A model generated the notes under the pieces. That model made no database searches. It had not been told where the DNA came from and saw only the letters and a program-made list of their open reading frames with translations. The translations under genes were made by a program, and so were the position numbers. This document shows, piece after piece, positions 1 to 12,061 of a stretch of DNA of 64,000 nucleotides. Within the stretch, counting starts at the first letter, position 1; each line of letters starts with the position of its first letter. The stretch is from the NCBI RefSeq assembly GCF_000344685.1, contig NW_006920414.1, forward strand, positions 1,358,677 through 1,422,676. The letters are read 5' to 3'. Source of the DNA: Gloeophyllum trabeum ATCC 11539 (taxonomy: Eukaryota; Basidiomycota; Agaricomycetes; Gloeophyllales; Gloeophyllaceae).

Positions 1-387
1 GGGATGAACCTTTGCGCGATGCAGGTTCGAGCCGTATGTCTTCTGGGGTAGGGTCCGTAGGAGGCAGCAGAAACGTAGATACCGCGCCAGCTAGGATTGA
101 CCCCTTTTCAAGCGTCCGGCGCTTGAATAAGATGTGACTTATAGACAGACATTAACCATGGAATTGGTAGCGGGAATGGCCGGTTCATCCGGATATTAGG
201 CCACCGCCATTCTGGACTGCCATCGAAGAATATTAGCGATGACCCTGAAAGTAGCATGCCTAAGACTCACAAATCAAATCCGTACGTTCTCGGTAAAGGA
301 CACTGCTCAGGTAGGCCGTGAGACAAGACCAGGCTTTCAGGTGGATAGACGCATAATGGACAATCTGAGACAGGGAGACAAAGAGAA

Positions 388-760
388 GAAAAATGGTTTG
401 AACGAATGTGAGTGGCGCAGTTTGAGCGGGCCAATTAGGCCAAGGCGTCGGGAGGACAGAGGCAGGATGGCGATCCAGGTAAGGGTGAGAGATAAAGGAC
501 AGAGTGAAAATGGCTTGAACGAGTGTGGGTGACGCAGTTTGAGCGGCCAACGAGACTAAGGAAGGCTTCAAGAGGATGGAGGCATGGTGGACGATCCAGG
601 GAAGAGTGAGAAACAAAGCAGAGAAGAAAAATGGTTTGAACGAGTGTGGGTGACGCAGCTTGAGCGGGACAATTAGGTAAGGAATACCTCAAAAGGGTGC
701 AGACACAACAGATCACCAGGAACAAAACTGGGCTAGAGATAACTTGAACGAGTGTGACGG
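388..760. repeat. Degenerate tandem repeat, period about 110-120 bp, 3-4 copies
   Basis: The phrase TGGTTTGAACGAATGTG starts at 394 and recurs with changes at 511, 632 and, shortened, near 741. Spacings are 117, 121 and about 109 bp. Each unit goes on with a GACGCAG-TTGAGCGG-like core followed by AATTAGG or a variant. The copies have clearly diverged from each other. No function is evident. Confidence 0.7.
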
Positions 761-1165
761 CAGTCTTGATACCACAGCGAAGATTTGTAGGAGCTGAAGC
801 GGACGATGCAGCATTTGGGAAGCCAGCACAGAAACTTTCTATTCTGTACCCATGACAGAATGTCGGAAGCTGCAGAGCGTACTGCTGGAAAAGAAGCCGA
901 CATAAAAGGAGTGTGGGCTGGTAGAGAGAGCTGCAAGAGGGACCGGCCCATTTTGCGAAGGAGCGGACGCGCATCCAGATGTCGCCATACAGAATAGCCA
1001 TAAATGAGAGACGTGCAATCATCAATCGGTACACCAGGAGCGGCCACATGGTGGACTAGGACGTTGATCACTGTATAGGGATGGGAAGAAGGGGGATGGA
1101 CGCATGGACGAGGACCGAGGCCCTCCCCGAAGGCCAAGGAACGAGGAGGGCGGATGAGATGGGAA

Positions 1166-1260
1166 GACCAAGTTGGGTAAGGGAGACCAAGTTGGATAAG
1201 GGAGACCAAGTTGGGTAAGGGAGACCAAGTTGGGTAAGGGAGACCAAGTTGGGTAAGGGA
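1166..1260. repeat. 19-bp minisatellite, 5 perfect-length copies
   Basis: The unit GACCAAGTTGGGTAAGGGA occurs five times head to tail (1166, 1185, 1204, 1223, 1242). Only the second copy differs, with one G-to-A change. Because 19 is not a multiple of 3, the array shifts frame each unit, so it does not look like a protein repeat. Confidence 0.95.
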
Positions 1261-2135
1261 ACGTCGAGGGGATGAGGATGGAGTGCATGGAGGAGATAAA
1301 TGGGAAAGCATAAATATTGAAGGAGCGGACGGGCATATAATGACGTTGGTACCCTGCCAACCGAAAGGAATGTCGTTCACAAGAGGAAGCGCAGTCAGAC
1401 CGGTCAGGCTGTTCTGATAGCAGGCCTTCGCGACGCGAAGAACTATGCAAGGCCCGGTCTAACCAGCACGCCACGCCATGATTCCGGATGAATCCAAACG
1501 TGCAATGGATTGGCTTGTGCCAGGATGGCTTTTCGGGATTTATTGCTTTGTAATTTTCTAATCGGTTGCTTGATGATCATCTCGTTCACTGCGCCACAGA
1601 ACCTGCGGAGACTGCGCAAGCATAGCTCTGAATCAGATACTACGCGGTGCTGTATAAAGAAAAGGAACAATTGGTAACCAGAATAGGGCAAACAGCCGGG
1701 TTTCACTTACCGCTGCTAGTCGTGGACGCAATACGTACACCGTCTTTGCTTAACTTCAACATAATCGTACATACCACCTGAAAGACATCTCAGTTATTCC
1801 AAAACTGATGTGGTGATGTCGAAGAACTCACCGCACACATAACTAGATAAATATACTGACAGTGGGATGGTCAGCGGTGTCAAGCAGACCAAGGCTAAAT
1901 AGATACATACCATTGCGAGACACGGACAAAGAAGCAGATAGGGGTTTGCTTTTATCATTTTTTGAAGGGTTTAGCGATGGGTTTTGCGCGTTTTTTCGTA
2001 GCTTGGTTCTTTTTCTATAAACGAGGCCACCATGAGACAGAATAAACACTTTATGAGGGTATACATGGCGTGAACTTGAAGGCCAGTAATAAGGGGCAAG
2101 CAAAAGAAGAAAGGTGCAGTCGATCAGGATAAGAC

Positions 2136-5100
2136 TCAAAGGCCGTAGACTTCCGTAGGTGTCCAGTCCATGGCATTGAGCGAAACATTCAGAGAAGGGC
2201 CACGAGAAACTGCCACCATGACGATGTCCGAGCAACCTGAAGCGCACAGAGGGTCCACATCCATCGGAACAGGGTCACCGTGAAGTTGGCACGGGCACAG
2301 AGCCGACGTCCTCATGCGTATGATGCTGCAGCAAGGCTCTACGTCCATCTCATAGTCTTCGCCACCGTCCTCGCCTGCGGGGCCTAGCGAGAGTTGAGTC
2401 AGGCTGCCGACTAGGATATCCATAGCGGCCAGCACCGGGGCCGGCACTTCCGCCGGCAACACGTCCATAGGCTCGGAATCAGGAATTGTAACGACAGCCG
2501 CATCGAGCTGCGGATGCGCATTGTCGTCAGAGGGCAGAGCGATGGGGCACGTATCCATAGGTTCATGGTCAACAGCAGCAGCGGAAGCGACCCCAGGCAC
2601 GGGTTGGGCAGTCTTGTCAGAGGCCAGGAATAAGGCAGGCATTTCCGGAAATTCAATCGGTGACTCGAGAGAGAAAGCTCGGGAGCATGGAGCAGCATCG
2701 ACCGGATCGACAACGGGTCTGCTGTACAGAGACCACCCTTTTGGGAACAACGGATACAGATCCATATCCATCTTGTCTTTGACAGGCGACCTGCCAGGAG
2801 TCCTGAGCAAATGGTAGACCAGATTGTAAGCGGATGTCGACGGAGTCACTGGGCTTCGCTGCACTTGAGCGTCTCGCACGGAGGTATCGACAGAGACCAT
2901 GGTGCGCTGCGACCGCTGCACCAGGTGAGGAGCATGCGATACTTCGACTCCTGACGTACCACAGTCCACAGATTGCTCCTGTTCGACTGGAGCTTGCGTT
3001 GGAACACACGAATTAGATAAACACTCCTGAGGACGAGCATGTGCCGACAGATCCTCGACTACAGAACGAGCAGAGTCGTCATCCCACCCAGGCACAGGTG
3101 GAGGCGGCGGGAATGCTTTGGTACGGGTGGCCTCCAGACGCAGACGGAAATCCTGGATTTCAGTGAGAGTTAAGGTCGATTCCTCATCATCGTCGGTAGG
3201 ACTGGCGGGACGAGGTACAGAAGCAGCCTCACTTGTCTTCGGCACGGGTGACAGATGCTCAGGTCGACGCAACGTTTTGACTTTCCGATTCAACTTTGAC
3301 AATGGCCGGAACGGTCCCAGTGGCACATCTTGGGCAGACAGATGAGTGGACAGAAGAAAAACATCGTCGACAACATGTTCAGGTCGCACCCTAACAGGCG
3401 GGTCACTTGAGAGGAGAAAGACATCGTCGACGACACGCTGAGGTCGCCCGGGAGTTCGTGCAGCAGCCTTGCGATTGAAAACAGGGAGACTAAGGTTGGC
3501 TATCTGCTTCTTCCCGACCTTACGAGCGCTGGGCCTCGAGATGGGCGAGCATGAAGCGCTTTTCCCCTTAGCGCGGAATTGGGCCGCATGGGGAGTACCA
3601 GGAGGAGTGCCAGTTTGACCCTCATGAGAAATACCTTGCTGAGGAGGGACGCCCTCCGGCGTCGTTGAGATCACCTTGCCTTTCCCAGTATAAGGAGGAA
3701 TGACCTCGACCTGAAAGCGCATATGCCTGCGCGGCTTACGACGGGGTCTACCCGCAGGGGTCGTGGAGGCGCCCTCGTCTTGACCTGGTACGACGATACC
3801 AATCTCGAGTTGAAAGCGAACGCGTTTCTTCTGACGAACGGGAGGACTCCCCTGCGGTGTTGTAGACTCCACTTGGACTTGCTCAAGTATGTAATCTTCC
3901 TCATCGGACTCTTGGTCTTCCAGCTTTTCGTGCTCCGCAAGAAGCGTTTGTGTCTCGACCTTTTCGTCAATTTCCTCGGTATAACCAGACTCGAGACTCT
4001 CTTCAAGGACGGGTGTCTTGTCTGTCAAGATTTCGTGCATCGCGAACTCCGCCTCAGACTGCATGTCGACTTCTCTGTTGAAGTTGGACTCGCTGCTCTC
4101 GTTGAGGAATACAGCGTCTTCCTCCTTCATTCCCAGTCCAGTAGGTACTTCCTGCTCCTGGATTCCAAAATCGATTTTGCCGTCTACTTCTTGCGCCAGT
4201 TGTTCCTCAGGCGCGGATACAACGGATCCCTCGGCTCCATGTTCCACGTCGACTACTTTCTCGTGGATTTCTCTAGCCACTTCCTCTTGCGCTGCATCTT
4301 GGATTTGACGACCGACTTCGCTTATGGGATCTTCGACAGGTTGCTCCTCAAGGACGGAGAAAGAGCGATTCTCGTCATCAGACTCGGCGTGGAAGGCGTC
4401 CTGTTGAATCCCTTCCATGGAGGCATGGCTGATGTCCGCGGACTCCTCGCTGTCAGTGAGGTCTTCAGCAGTGTCAAGGGCGACGGAAATTTCGGCAAGC
4501 GCAAGGACTACCAGAGCAAAACTAGCTTCCAGGGAGAACATGGCAGGAAGGGACGAACTTGAGGGCAGGCCGTTGTCCAGGTAGTCCTGAGAATCGTCGG
4601 CGGGGTCAAAGAAGGACGACAGACCTGACAGAGCGGACCAGGCGGGAGCCAGCTGGGTGCACGCGGATCGGCCAACTTCCACAGAAGTCTCATCATCTCC
4701 GACGAATAGGGCCGAAATACCAGACACAATAGAGCTAGCGGAGACAATCGAGGGGCTTGACAAAACGTTCTCATTCGGCTCGTCGTTAGGCAGCAGTGAC
4801 ATCGCCGACTGCATCGAAGAAGGTGCGATCGATGGGCGGTCTTGCGGGTCATAGTCGAACTCTGCTTTGAATAGAGAAGATAAACTCGAGAGAACCGATG
4901 TTGAGTCCGTGAAGCTGGTCGAACGCGAGGAGTAGTACTCCAGAAGAGGCCGCAGGTCAGCGAAACTATCTTGGGTTAGCAGAGACTGTCCCTCTTGCGC
5001 TTCACCGTCTTCCATAGGATCATCGCTGCATTCATATCCACCAAAGGAGGCTACGGCCAAGGGTTCTTGAGCAACAGCAGAGACGGAGGGCAGTACCAGA

Positions 5101-5513
5101 GTCGCGAAGGCCTAAATGAAGGACATGAGTGTGATAAAAAAAGTCTAGGATGTTATTAGTACCCTTTTGACATCGACGAAGTCCAAGACGGAACGGTGGA
5201 TCTTCTCATTCTGAATAAATTCCTGTGCCGATACACCCTTTGAGGAAAGATCGGCCTCCTTGTATTCAAGTACAGATGGAATCTTCTGTCCCTGGGAGTC
5301 CCAGTAACGGTGAGGTAGATACCGCAGAATAGGCTGACGGATGGCCGACCCGGCCCAAGGCGGAGGATCGGGCGGTCGCAAGCCCCGAAGAGCAGTCAGG
5401 ATGGAAGCAATGTTGAAGAAATTGTCGTTCATGACTACTTGCAGGTGCTTGAGGGCGCGAAGGACAGGTAGATATCCACGAGAAGATCCGTCAGTCGTCT
5501 CGAGGTCAGCCAT
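2136..5513 (-). CDS. Uncharacterised 1108-aa acidic, low-complexity protein
   Basis: I do not recognise this protein. It has two exons. Exon 1 is 5513-5163 (117 aa, from ATG). A 51-bp intron (GTACTA...TTTAG) follows, then one long exon 5111-2136; the junction is phase 0 and in frame. The N-terminal ~120 residues look folded. The rest is Ser/Glu/Pro-rich and probably disordered. Visible internal repeats are three STTPxGxP units followed by basic-aromatic stretches (KKRVRFQLE, RRHMRFQVE), two VVDDVFLLS copies, and a C-terminal run of MDV/MDT motifs (PMDTCP, PMDVLP, PMDVDP). RVRF fits the RVxF docking motif of protein phosphatase 1. That is an inference from a short motif only. The internal TTG at 5060 is not the start, because the frame stays open into exon 1. 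Confidence 0.7.
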
Positions 5514-6006
5514 ATATCAAGATTTCAACCCAGGCTGACCACTCGTCAGCCAGTATCGAGATCGTCGGAGGAGCATGAGACGCGCTCGTCTCGGATGACA
5601 CATAGATCAGCCTGCATTGAAGCAAACAAGAATGTGTTGCCAGCCAGAGAGCGATAGAGCCGCCCGTGGATAGAGAGAAAGAGTCTCAAGGAGGAGCACG
5701 TCTAGATACTTGAATACTATGCCTGCCATATCCGGAAATGGGGCGTCTCCGAAGTCTGTGGCCACTGGCAACGACGCTGGCTCGGACGATATCTGTGTGC
5801 CTTCAGGCAGGGCCTACAGTCGTTGCAGATCGGACAGGTCATCAAATTACAATGTCGCCGGAGTTGGAGACTCGGAGTACAGTCCCGGACAAGCAAAGGC
5901 AACAAATTGATTTCTGATCGAACGAGATTTTTTGGCGGGAAACCGACTTCAGATTCGGACTCAGGGAGGCTGGAAACATCCAAAAATGAGGTCCCCCTAT
6001 TTTTCC

Positions 6007-6692
6007 CACGACTTTTTGATACGGCCAAAATTTTGGGCCATTTCAACGACATTCTACACAGTCACCGGACCTCCCAGGTCATGCCCTGAGCCTTTGGGGA
6101 CCTGTAACCCTTGCATGGAGCTGGATCTAGGCTTTCGAATACTTCAGACCTCCTTCTGAGGCCGCCCACTGACAAGGAAGTTCAAATTTATTGCACATGT
6201 TACCTTGACTGCCATATTTGGCCTGAACTTATGAGAGCTATTATTGCATATCAGCTGGTCCAATTATTATATTTAAGCCAGAATCAGACTCAGCTCATTG
6301 AAAGGAGTCGATTGGCATATTTTCCGCATTTTTCCCGATTTGTTTTGTATACGGCCAAAATTTTGGCCCATCCCGACCCATTATTGAAGGCTACAGGGTG
6401 TTTATGGGAAATCGGCTCGTGCCAATCTCTTCTTTAGAGTCTAAATCACTCGTTTCTGCAATAAAATTGGGGTTCCCACGGCTGCTGGACCTCAGGAAAT
6501 CCGGTCACCGAATTTGTTGTCTTTGGTTGTCCGGGACTGTACGACGTGGCAGATGGTCTGACTTTTGTGCCTCAGGGACTTCAAGTTCAATTCACTTCTC
6601 CGACGTGGTCCGACTCTGGAAATGGCTATAAGATGCTAGTACTCACAGCCGCTTGCAGATCGATAGACCATCAATTCAGAAAACCACGTATA
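6007..6692 (+). repeat. Direct repeat copy 1 (686 bp), left of the gap
   Basis: This block is reproduced at 7088-7773, offset by 1081 bp. The reading frames within it translate to identical peptides (for example 6111-6437 and 7192-7518), and I saw no base difference. It runs directly into the N run at 6693. Perfect identity up to the gap edge points to a tandem repeat that the assembler could not resolve, or to an artificial overlap. Confidence 0.95.
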
Positions 6693-7087
6693 NNNNNNNN
6701 NNNNNNNNNNNNNNNNNNNNNNNNNNNNNNNNNNNNNNNNNNNNNNNNNNNNNNNNNNNNNNNNNNNNNNNNNNNNNNNNNNNNNNNNNNNNNNNNNNNN
6801 NNNNNNNNNNNNNNNNNNNNNNNNNNNNNNNNNNNNNNNNNNNNNNNNNNNNNNNNNNNNNNNNNNNNNNNNNNNNNNNNNNNNNNNNNNNNNNNNNNNN
6901 NNNNNNNNNNNNNNNNNNNNNNNNNNNNNNNNNNNNNNNNNNNNNNNNNNNNNNNNNNNNNNNNNNNNNNNNNNNNNNNNNNNNNNNNNNNNNNNNNNNN
7001 NNNNNNNNNNNNNNNNNNNNNNNNNNNNNNNNNNNNNNNNNNNNNNNNNNNNNNNNNNNNNNNNNNNNNNNNNNNNNNNNNNNNNNN
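6693..7087. other. Assembly gap (395 N)
   Basis: This is a continuous run of undetermined bases. Identical sequence lies on both sides, so the true size and copy number of the repeat here are unknown. Reading frames that cross it are meaningless. Confidence 1.
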
Positions 7088-7773
7088 CACGACTTTTTGA
7101 TACGGCCAAAATTTTGGGCCATTTCAACGACATTCTACACAGTCACCGGACCTCCCAGGTCATGCCCTGAGCCTTTGGGGACCTGTAACCCTTGCATGGA
7201 GCTGGATCTAGGCTTTCGAATACTTCAGACCTCCTTCTGAGGCCGCCCACTGACAAGGAAGTTCAAATTTATTGCACATGTTACCTTGACTGCCATATTT
7301 GGCCTGAACTTATGAGAGCTATTATTGCATATCAGCTGGTCCAATTATTATATTTAAGCCAGAATCAGACTCAGCTCATTGAAAGGAGTCGATTGGCATA
7401 TTTTCCGCATTTTTCCCGATTTGTTTTGTATACGGCCAAAATTTTGGCCCATCCCGACCCATTATTGAAGGCTACAGGGTGTTTATGGGAAATCGGCTCG
7501 TGCCAATCTCTTCTTTAGAGTCTAAATCACTCGTTTCTGCAATAAAATTGGGGTTCCCACGGCTGCTGGACCTCAGGAAATCCGGTCACCGAATTTGTTG
7601 TCTTTGGTTGTCCGGGACTGTACGACGTGGCAGATGGTCTGACTTTTGTGCCTCAGGGACTTCAAGTTCAATTCACTTCTCCGACGTGGTCCGACTCTGG
7701 AAATGGCTATAAGATGCTAGTACTCACAGCCGCTTGCAGATCGATAGACCATCAATTCAGAAAACCACGTATA
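7088..7773 (+). repeat. Direct repeat copy 2 (686 bp), right of the gap
   Basis: Identical to 6007-6692. Unlike copy 1 it continues into unique sequence at 7774, beginning with two copies of GTCGGAGTGG-type sequence. That could be what the N run in copy 1 conceals. Confidence 0.95.
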
Positions 7774-8097
7774 GTCGGAGTGGGTCGGAGTGGGTGCCAG
7801 GGACGTCGGAAGAAGGTAGAGAAGTCCAGATGGTCTGATTTCTGTCTCTCGGGGACTTGTAATTGCTTGTCCGACGTGGTCCGACTGTAAATGATTTTCA
7901 AAAAATGGGCCCATCGATCTGCAAATGGCTGCAATATCCAATGAATTCCGCGTAGATCTAAACAAAATGAGCCTGACATAGTCGCGTCAGGCTGCATAGT
8001 GTGCTACCATAACGAGCAGACTTAAGTTACATAGGCAAAGCGTGTCCGTAGAGACCGAGTCAAGTCTCATATATCATTCTGTCATGCAGCACTCATA

Positions 8098-11000
8098 TTA
8101 CTTCCGACTCTCGTCTTCAGCATCGCTTCCGATGTTTCTCCTAGTAAACGCACCAGACCGGCGAATACTGTTGCGACGGTCACTAGCCACCGATGACGGG
8201 CGGGAGGGCGACCCTGGCGACCTCGGCTTGAACCCAGGGCTCGTCGGTGAACTCACCGATTTGCGATTGAGATTCGAGACAATGCTGCTCACGTTTCCCC
8301 CTTGCGTTCTGGGGCCTCGAGACGTCCGTGGGCCTCGGACACGACTCGCATCGCTCGACGTGGTCCGCGACAGCGAAACCTTGCCGCCGTTGATAGGCTG
8401 GTCCTCTGGAGATGCAGTCCTGGACGTCATCGGCGGGGTCTCCCTATCAGGCGACGGGATTTGTGGGGATGCGGGCTTAGTCGGAGAAGTGGCATCAATC
8501 ACAGCAGCTGAGGGGACCTTCTCCTCGTCCTCGGGTGGAGGGTCGGCGAAGTTGGGCCTCGGAGGCACCTCGTCATCCTCGGGCGGCGGCTCCTTGAAGT
8601 TTGGTCGCGGTGGTAGGTCGTCATCTTCCGGAGGTGGCTCCTTGAAATTTGGCCTCGGAGGGACGTCCGGTTCTTCAACAGACGTTGCATGCGTCTCCGC
8701 CGTAACCGTACTAGCGGTCTCGGACGTGTCGCTGGGTGCGGGAACCGGCACGCTCGGAGGCGCCACTGGCTTGGAAATTGGTTCAGGCACAGGCGGGGGG
8801 CTTGCAGCCTTCTCGACAGGAGGCACAGCGGGTAGTGCTTCCGCTTGCTTCTTCGCTCGTTGTAACAACTCCGAGGCGTTTCCACTGACTGAAATCCTGC
8901 TTCTGCTCATGCGCATATCGATAGGTGCGGTCCGCTTCCGCAAAGGTATCTTCCTCTCAGACTCGCGCTTCTTCTTTGTGATGGTCGGCGGCAAGATCTC
9001 AGAGTAATGGTTGACCAAATCCATGAAGAGGACTATGTACAGGCGTGAGATAGATTGTGTCTACCAAATAGATGAAAAGCTTACGAGTAGGGTGACGGTC
9101 TTGGATGGATACGTCGGTCTCGAACTTGGGCCGGAGCACAGCTAAGAACAAGAATTTAGCATAATCATATATGAATGTGACATTTTACCCACTTCTCCCC
9201 ATAGTGAGAGCCAACTTCGTCACGTACACCTCGTTGGTTTCATCCGTTGTGGTCGAATCGATCAAGCTTGAATGATATCGTCAGCCATTCAGAAAGGGGC
9301 CATGGTAAAACTACTGACTTCCTAAGATGCCCGACAACCGAGTCAAGGACGTAAAGGTGCACCCGGGGCAACCTCAACAAGGCAGCTTGGAGTTCTTGCA
9401 TATGTTGCTCCGGGCTTACTTGACCATCCTCCTTAGCCGAGTGGCCAACTATATGGACAGGACACTCAGCTGCATCCAGCATCCCCTACAAACCCGACTG
9501 ACCTGTAGGATATATCTTCCTGAACTCGTCCCATCCTTCCCACAATCCAAGTGGTGGGTCCAGCTCCAGCATCCACAGTTTCACGCAACTCGCAATAACA
9601 GGGACATCATAGCTCCTGAACAGCTCCTCCGGAATGGCTTGGTCAGGGAGAACAGCGTTCAGACTCTCCCTCAGATGATGAACCGCAACCAAGGGAACCT
9701 CGTAAATCCACGCCTTCCTCTTCTCCGCGTCGTTCGGTAACATCTCATAAGCCTTTCCCAATGCCTTGAGCATGGCCGACAGCACGGGAGGCACCAACTC
9801 CGAATCCTTCTTCTCCTCACCCGAGTTGATAACATCCCACCCACCTTCTGCCCACTTCCGCAGGTCAATGCCGAACACAACGTCTGACTCGTCGCGCGAT
9901 ACAGACTCGTATATCTGCGGATGCGGGCGGAAAGGACCAGTGCGGTAGCGCTCGATGAGGGCGCTCAAGTCAGACTCCGGCTGGTACGCAGCTATGAGAG
10001 TAGCCGAGCGCTCCAAAGAGGAGTCCAAGGCCTTGGGCATGTTCGAAAGCGTGCCCTGGTATTGCAGCAGCACTTCCCACCACAATCACGTCAAGTCCTG
10101 CAACATACAGGGAGGACACCACTCACCCGTCTTCACAGCCCTCAGCCTATCGCCCTCCCACCTCTGCAGCATCTTCAGCGTCTCCTCGATCTTCTCCTCG
10201 AGCGCCAACCTCTGCCGGTCCAGCTTCCGCACCGAAATCCGGTACTCCTTGTCGGCAGCCTCCGCGTCGCGGCGCAGCTTAACGAACGCAGGCTCGGCGG
10301 CGCCGTTCGCATTCGCGTTCAACGCCTTCTGGACAAGGTTCACGAAGTTGCCGCCGCGTTTGACGAGGCCCTCCGCGATGGGCGCCAAGTTCCTCGGGCT
10401 TGTGATGGGAGAGGCAGCTTGAGGCTGGGACTGCGTTGCTCCCAGTTCAAATGCCTGGAAGGGCAGCTTCAATCGCGATGACGCGGTCATACTGGACCAA
10501 TCCACGCACCTTCTGTCTGAACTGGTAGAACGCCTCATCAGAGTTCTCGAACGTGTTCCCGAACTCTCCAATCCGCCTGAGCAAACCCTCCCGCTCAGTA
10601 AGCTCCTTGGCGGCGTCTTCTGCCTTATCCAGACTGCCTCCAAAGCCCTCCACGTTATCTACCAGCCAGCTAACGAACTCCTCACCCGTGAAACAGTCCG
10701 GATACTCGCCCAGGATGGGGAACCGGACCGGGCGCAGGGGCATCGACGCCGCGGCGCGAGTCAGTAGACCCGAAATGGCCGACGGAGGAAGGGACAGGCC
10801 CGCCAGAACGATCGGCGAAGGCGGGGGCGGCGGCATAGGCGAGCCGGGCGGTGGGATGTGAATGTCCGCGGGCAGATGAGACGGTGGCAGAGGCGGCGAC
10901 AGTGGGGGAGGGGACGCGATTCGCGGCGGAGAGGCGGTCACATGAGCAGAGGTATCGACCTCCTTGCCCTTGCCCTTGTCAACTTTCGGGGCGGAAGGCT

Positions 11001-12061
11001 GCTCGTCGTTCTCGGCCGCAGCGTCGCCTTTCTCTTCAGCCGAGGCGTCCGAGGCGTTGACGAAGTTGGACTCTTGGCGGCCTGTTGCGCTACCCGCGCT
11101 TCGTCGTTGTATCTCCTTGAGGCGCTGGGCGATCCGTTCGGAGACGCTGGCGGTCCTCTGAGGGGGCGCACGATGCGAGTCCCTCGGTCCCAGCCGGGGA
11201 GATGTAGTATACTTGTCTACGTGCTCGCCAGTCGGGGCAAACCTCGCGCTGTGGGAACTATAAGGAGCGAGAACATGTAGACAACGGTACGGACATACTC
11301 GTCCTCGGCCTCGTCAGCGCGGCGCATTTTGGACAGATATTGATTCTTGAGCTTGATCACCTGCAGAAGTATGAATGTCTGAATTGGCTCGGAGATGTGT
11401 AGGCAACGCTACGTACATCAGCTTGTGCATGCTCGTAGGAACGCAACCAGCCGTCCACTACAGTTGCTCTGTTCTGCCGCAGTCTCTCCTGCGTAACGAC
11501 TCTAATTAGCAAGGGCATCCGAGAATCTCCTAGGCTCCGTACCTTATAGCCCTTTGCCCATTCGTCAAATGGCTCAGCGACGAGGTTGTCCAACTCCTTT
11601 GCAATAGTCTCGTGCACTTTACCCTGAGCAATGGATTCGGACTGCAGTCCACGGAAGGCCATAAGGAGGGAAGCTCCATCGTCGGCGTCGAATCCCGTGC
11701 CTGTCGCACTGACGCTGAACTACTGGCAGCAAGTATTGTTGAGCGACGGGACGTACCCTTATTGCCTGTGGGCATGGGGGCTGTCAGCGACTCCGCCAAC
11801 GCAGCTTCAGCATTGGCACGAGCCTATGCAAACAGTTAGCACAAGCCCCCCTCATCAAAACTGGGCAACGCACCCTAATGAACGCTACAATTTCCTCATT
11901 CTCCGCGACACCCTAACCCCTGCGCTCAGTCTGAACCCACTTAACCCATACAGAGCGCTCCTCACCTGCTGTAACTTGCCATATAGCACCTCGAGTCCCC
12001 GCCGGTAGTCCTGCGACCAGAACGAGTTGTTGAACGAGAGGGGTAGCGAGAGAACCGCCAT
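8098..12061 (-). CDS. Rgd2-type Rho GTPase-activating protein (F-BAR, DEP, RhoGAP)
   Basis: Predicted multi-exon regulator of Rho/Cdc42-type GTPases at membranes. It begins at ATG 12061 with an FCH/F-BAR N-terminus (MAVLSLPLSFNNSFW, then YRRGLEVLYGKLQQ), which continues through about 11800-11300. A proline-rich stretch and a DEP domain follow at about 10740-10470 (FPILGEYPDCFTGEEFVSWL). The second half of the F-BAR helices lies at about 10420-10130, so the DEP domain sits inside the F-BAR. The RhoGAP domain is at about 9930-9040 (VVFGIDLRKW, then HHLRESLN). The tail, 9024-8098, is Pro/Glu/Ser-rich with three PPRPNF repeats. This order matches the fungal Rgd2 family. At the arginine-finger position (family GIFR) the sequence reads WIYE, so classical catalysis may be lost or altered. 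Exon borders are approximate. Confidence 0.85.

Larger units (their letters stand above)
1..2135. other. Left-end region without a recognisable gene
   Basis: I see no convincing coding exon here. Reading frames exist on both strands, but they run through tandem repeats and resemble no family I know. The region holds a degenerate repeat array (about 388-760) and a perfect minisatellite (1166-1260), described separately. The part from about 1440 to 2135 has no structure I could recognise. It may hold the 3' flank of the minus-strand gene ending at 2136. Confidence 0.5.
5514..8097. repeat. Repeat-rich intergenic region around an assembly gap
   Basis: No gene is recognised. Small open frames here are duplicated along with the repeat and have no family signature. 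Diverged sub-repeats are visible. A stretch containing TACGGCCAAAATTTTGG occurs near 6020 and 6348, and again in the second block. An AGATGGTCTGA... CCGACGTGGTCCGACT module occurs near 7632 and 7828. This pattern suggests a non-autonomous or decayed repetitive element. No terminal repeats, target-site duplication or transposase fragment could be identified. Confidence 0.55.

Noticed and set aside
22..60. B-box-like GGTTCGAGCC near the left edge
   Set aside because: No A-box at the right distance lies within the window and the T stem does not pair, so there is no support for a tRNA.
3723..4562. 279-codon plus-strand frame
   Set aside because: It is antisense to the long minus-strand exon of the 1108-aa gene. 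Its sequence is explained by the skewed codon use of that exon, and it has no family motif.
6546..7240. Long frames crossing the N run
   Set aside because: They consist mostly of undetermined residues, and the open frame is an artefact of the gap.
8042..9007. 321-codon plus-strand frame rich in Ser/Gly
   Set aside because: It mirrors the Pro/Glu/Ser-rich tail of the RhoGAP gene on the other strand and is low complexity.
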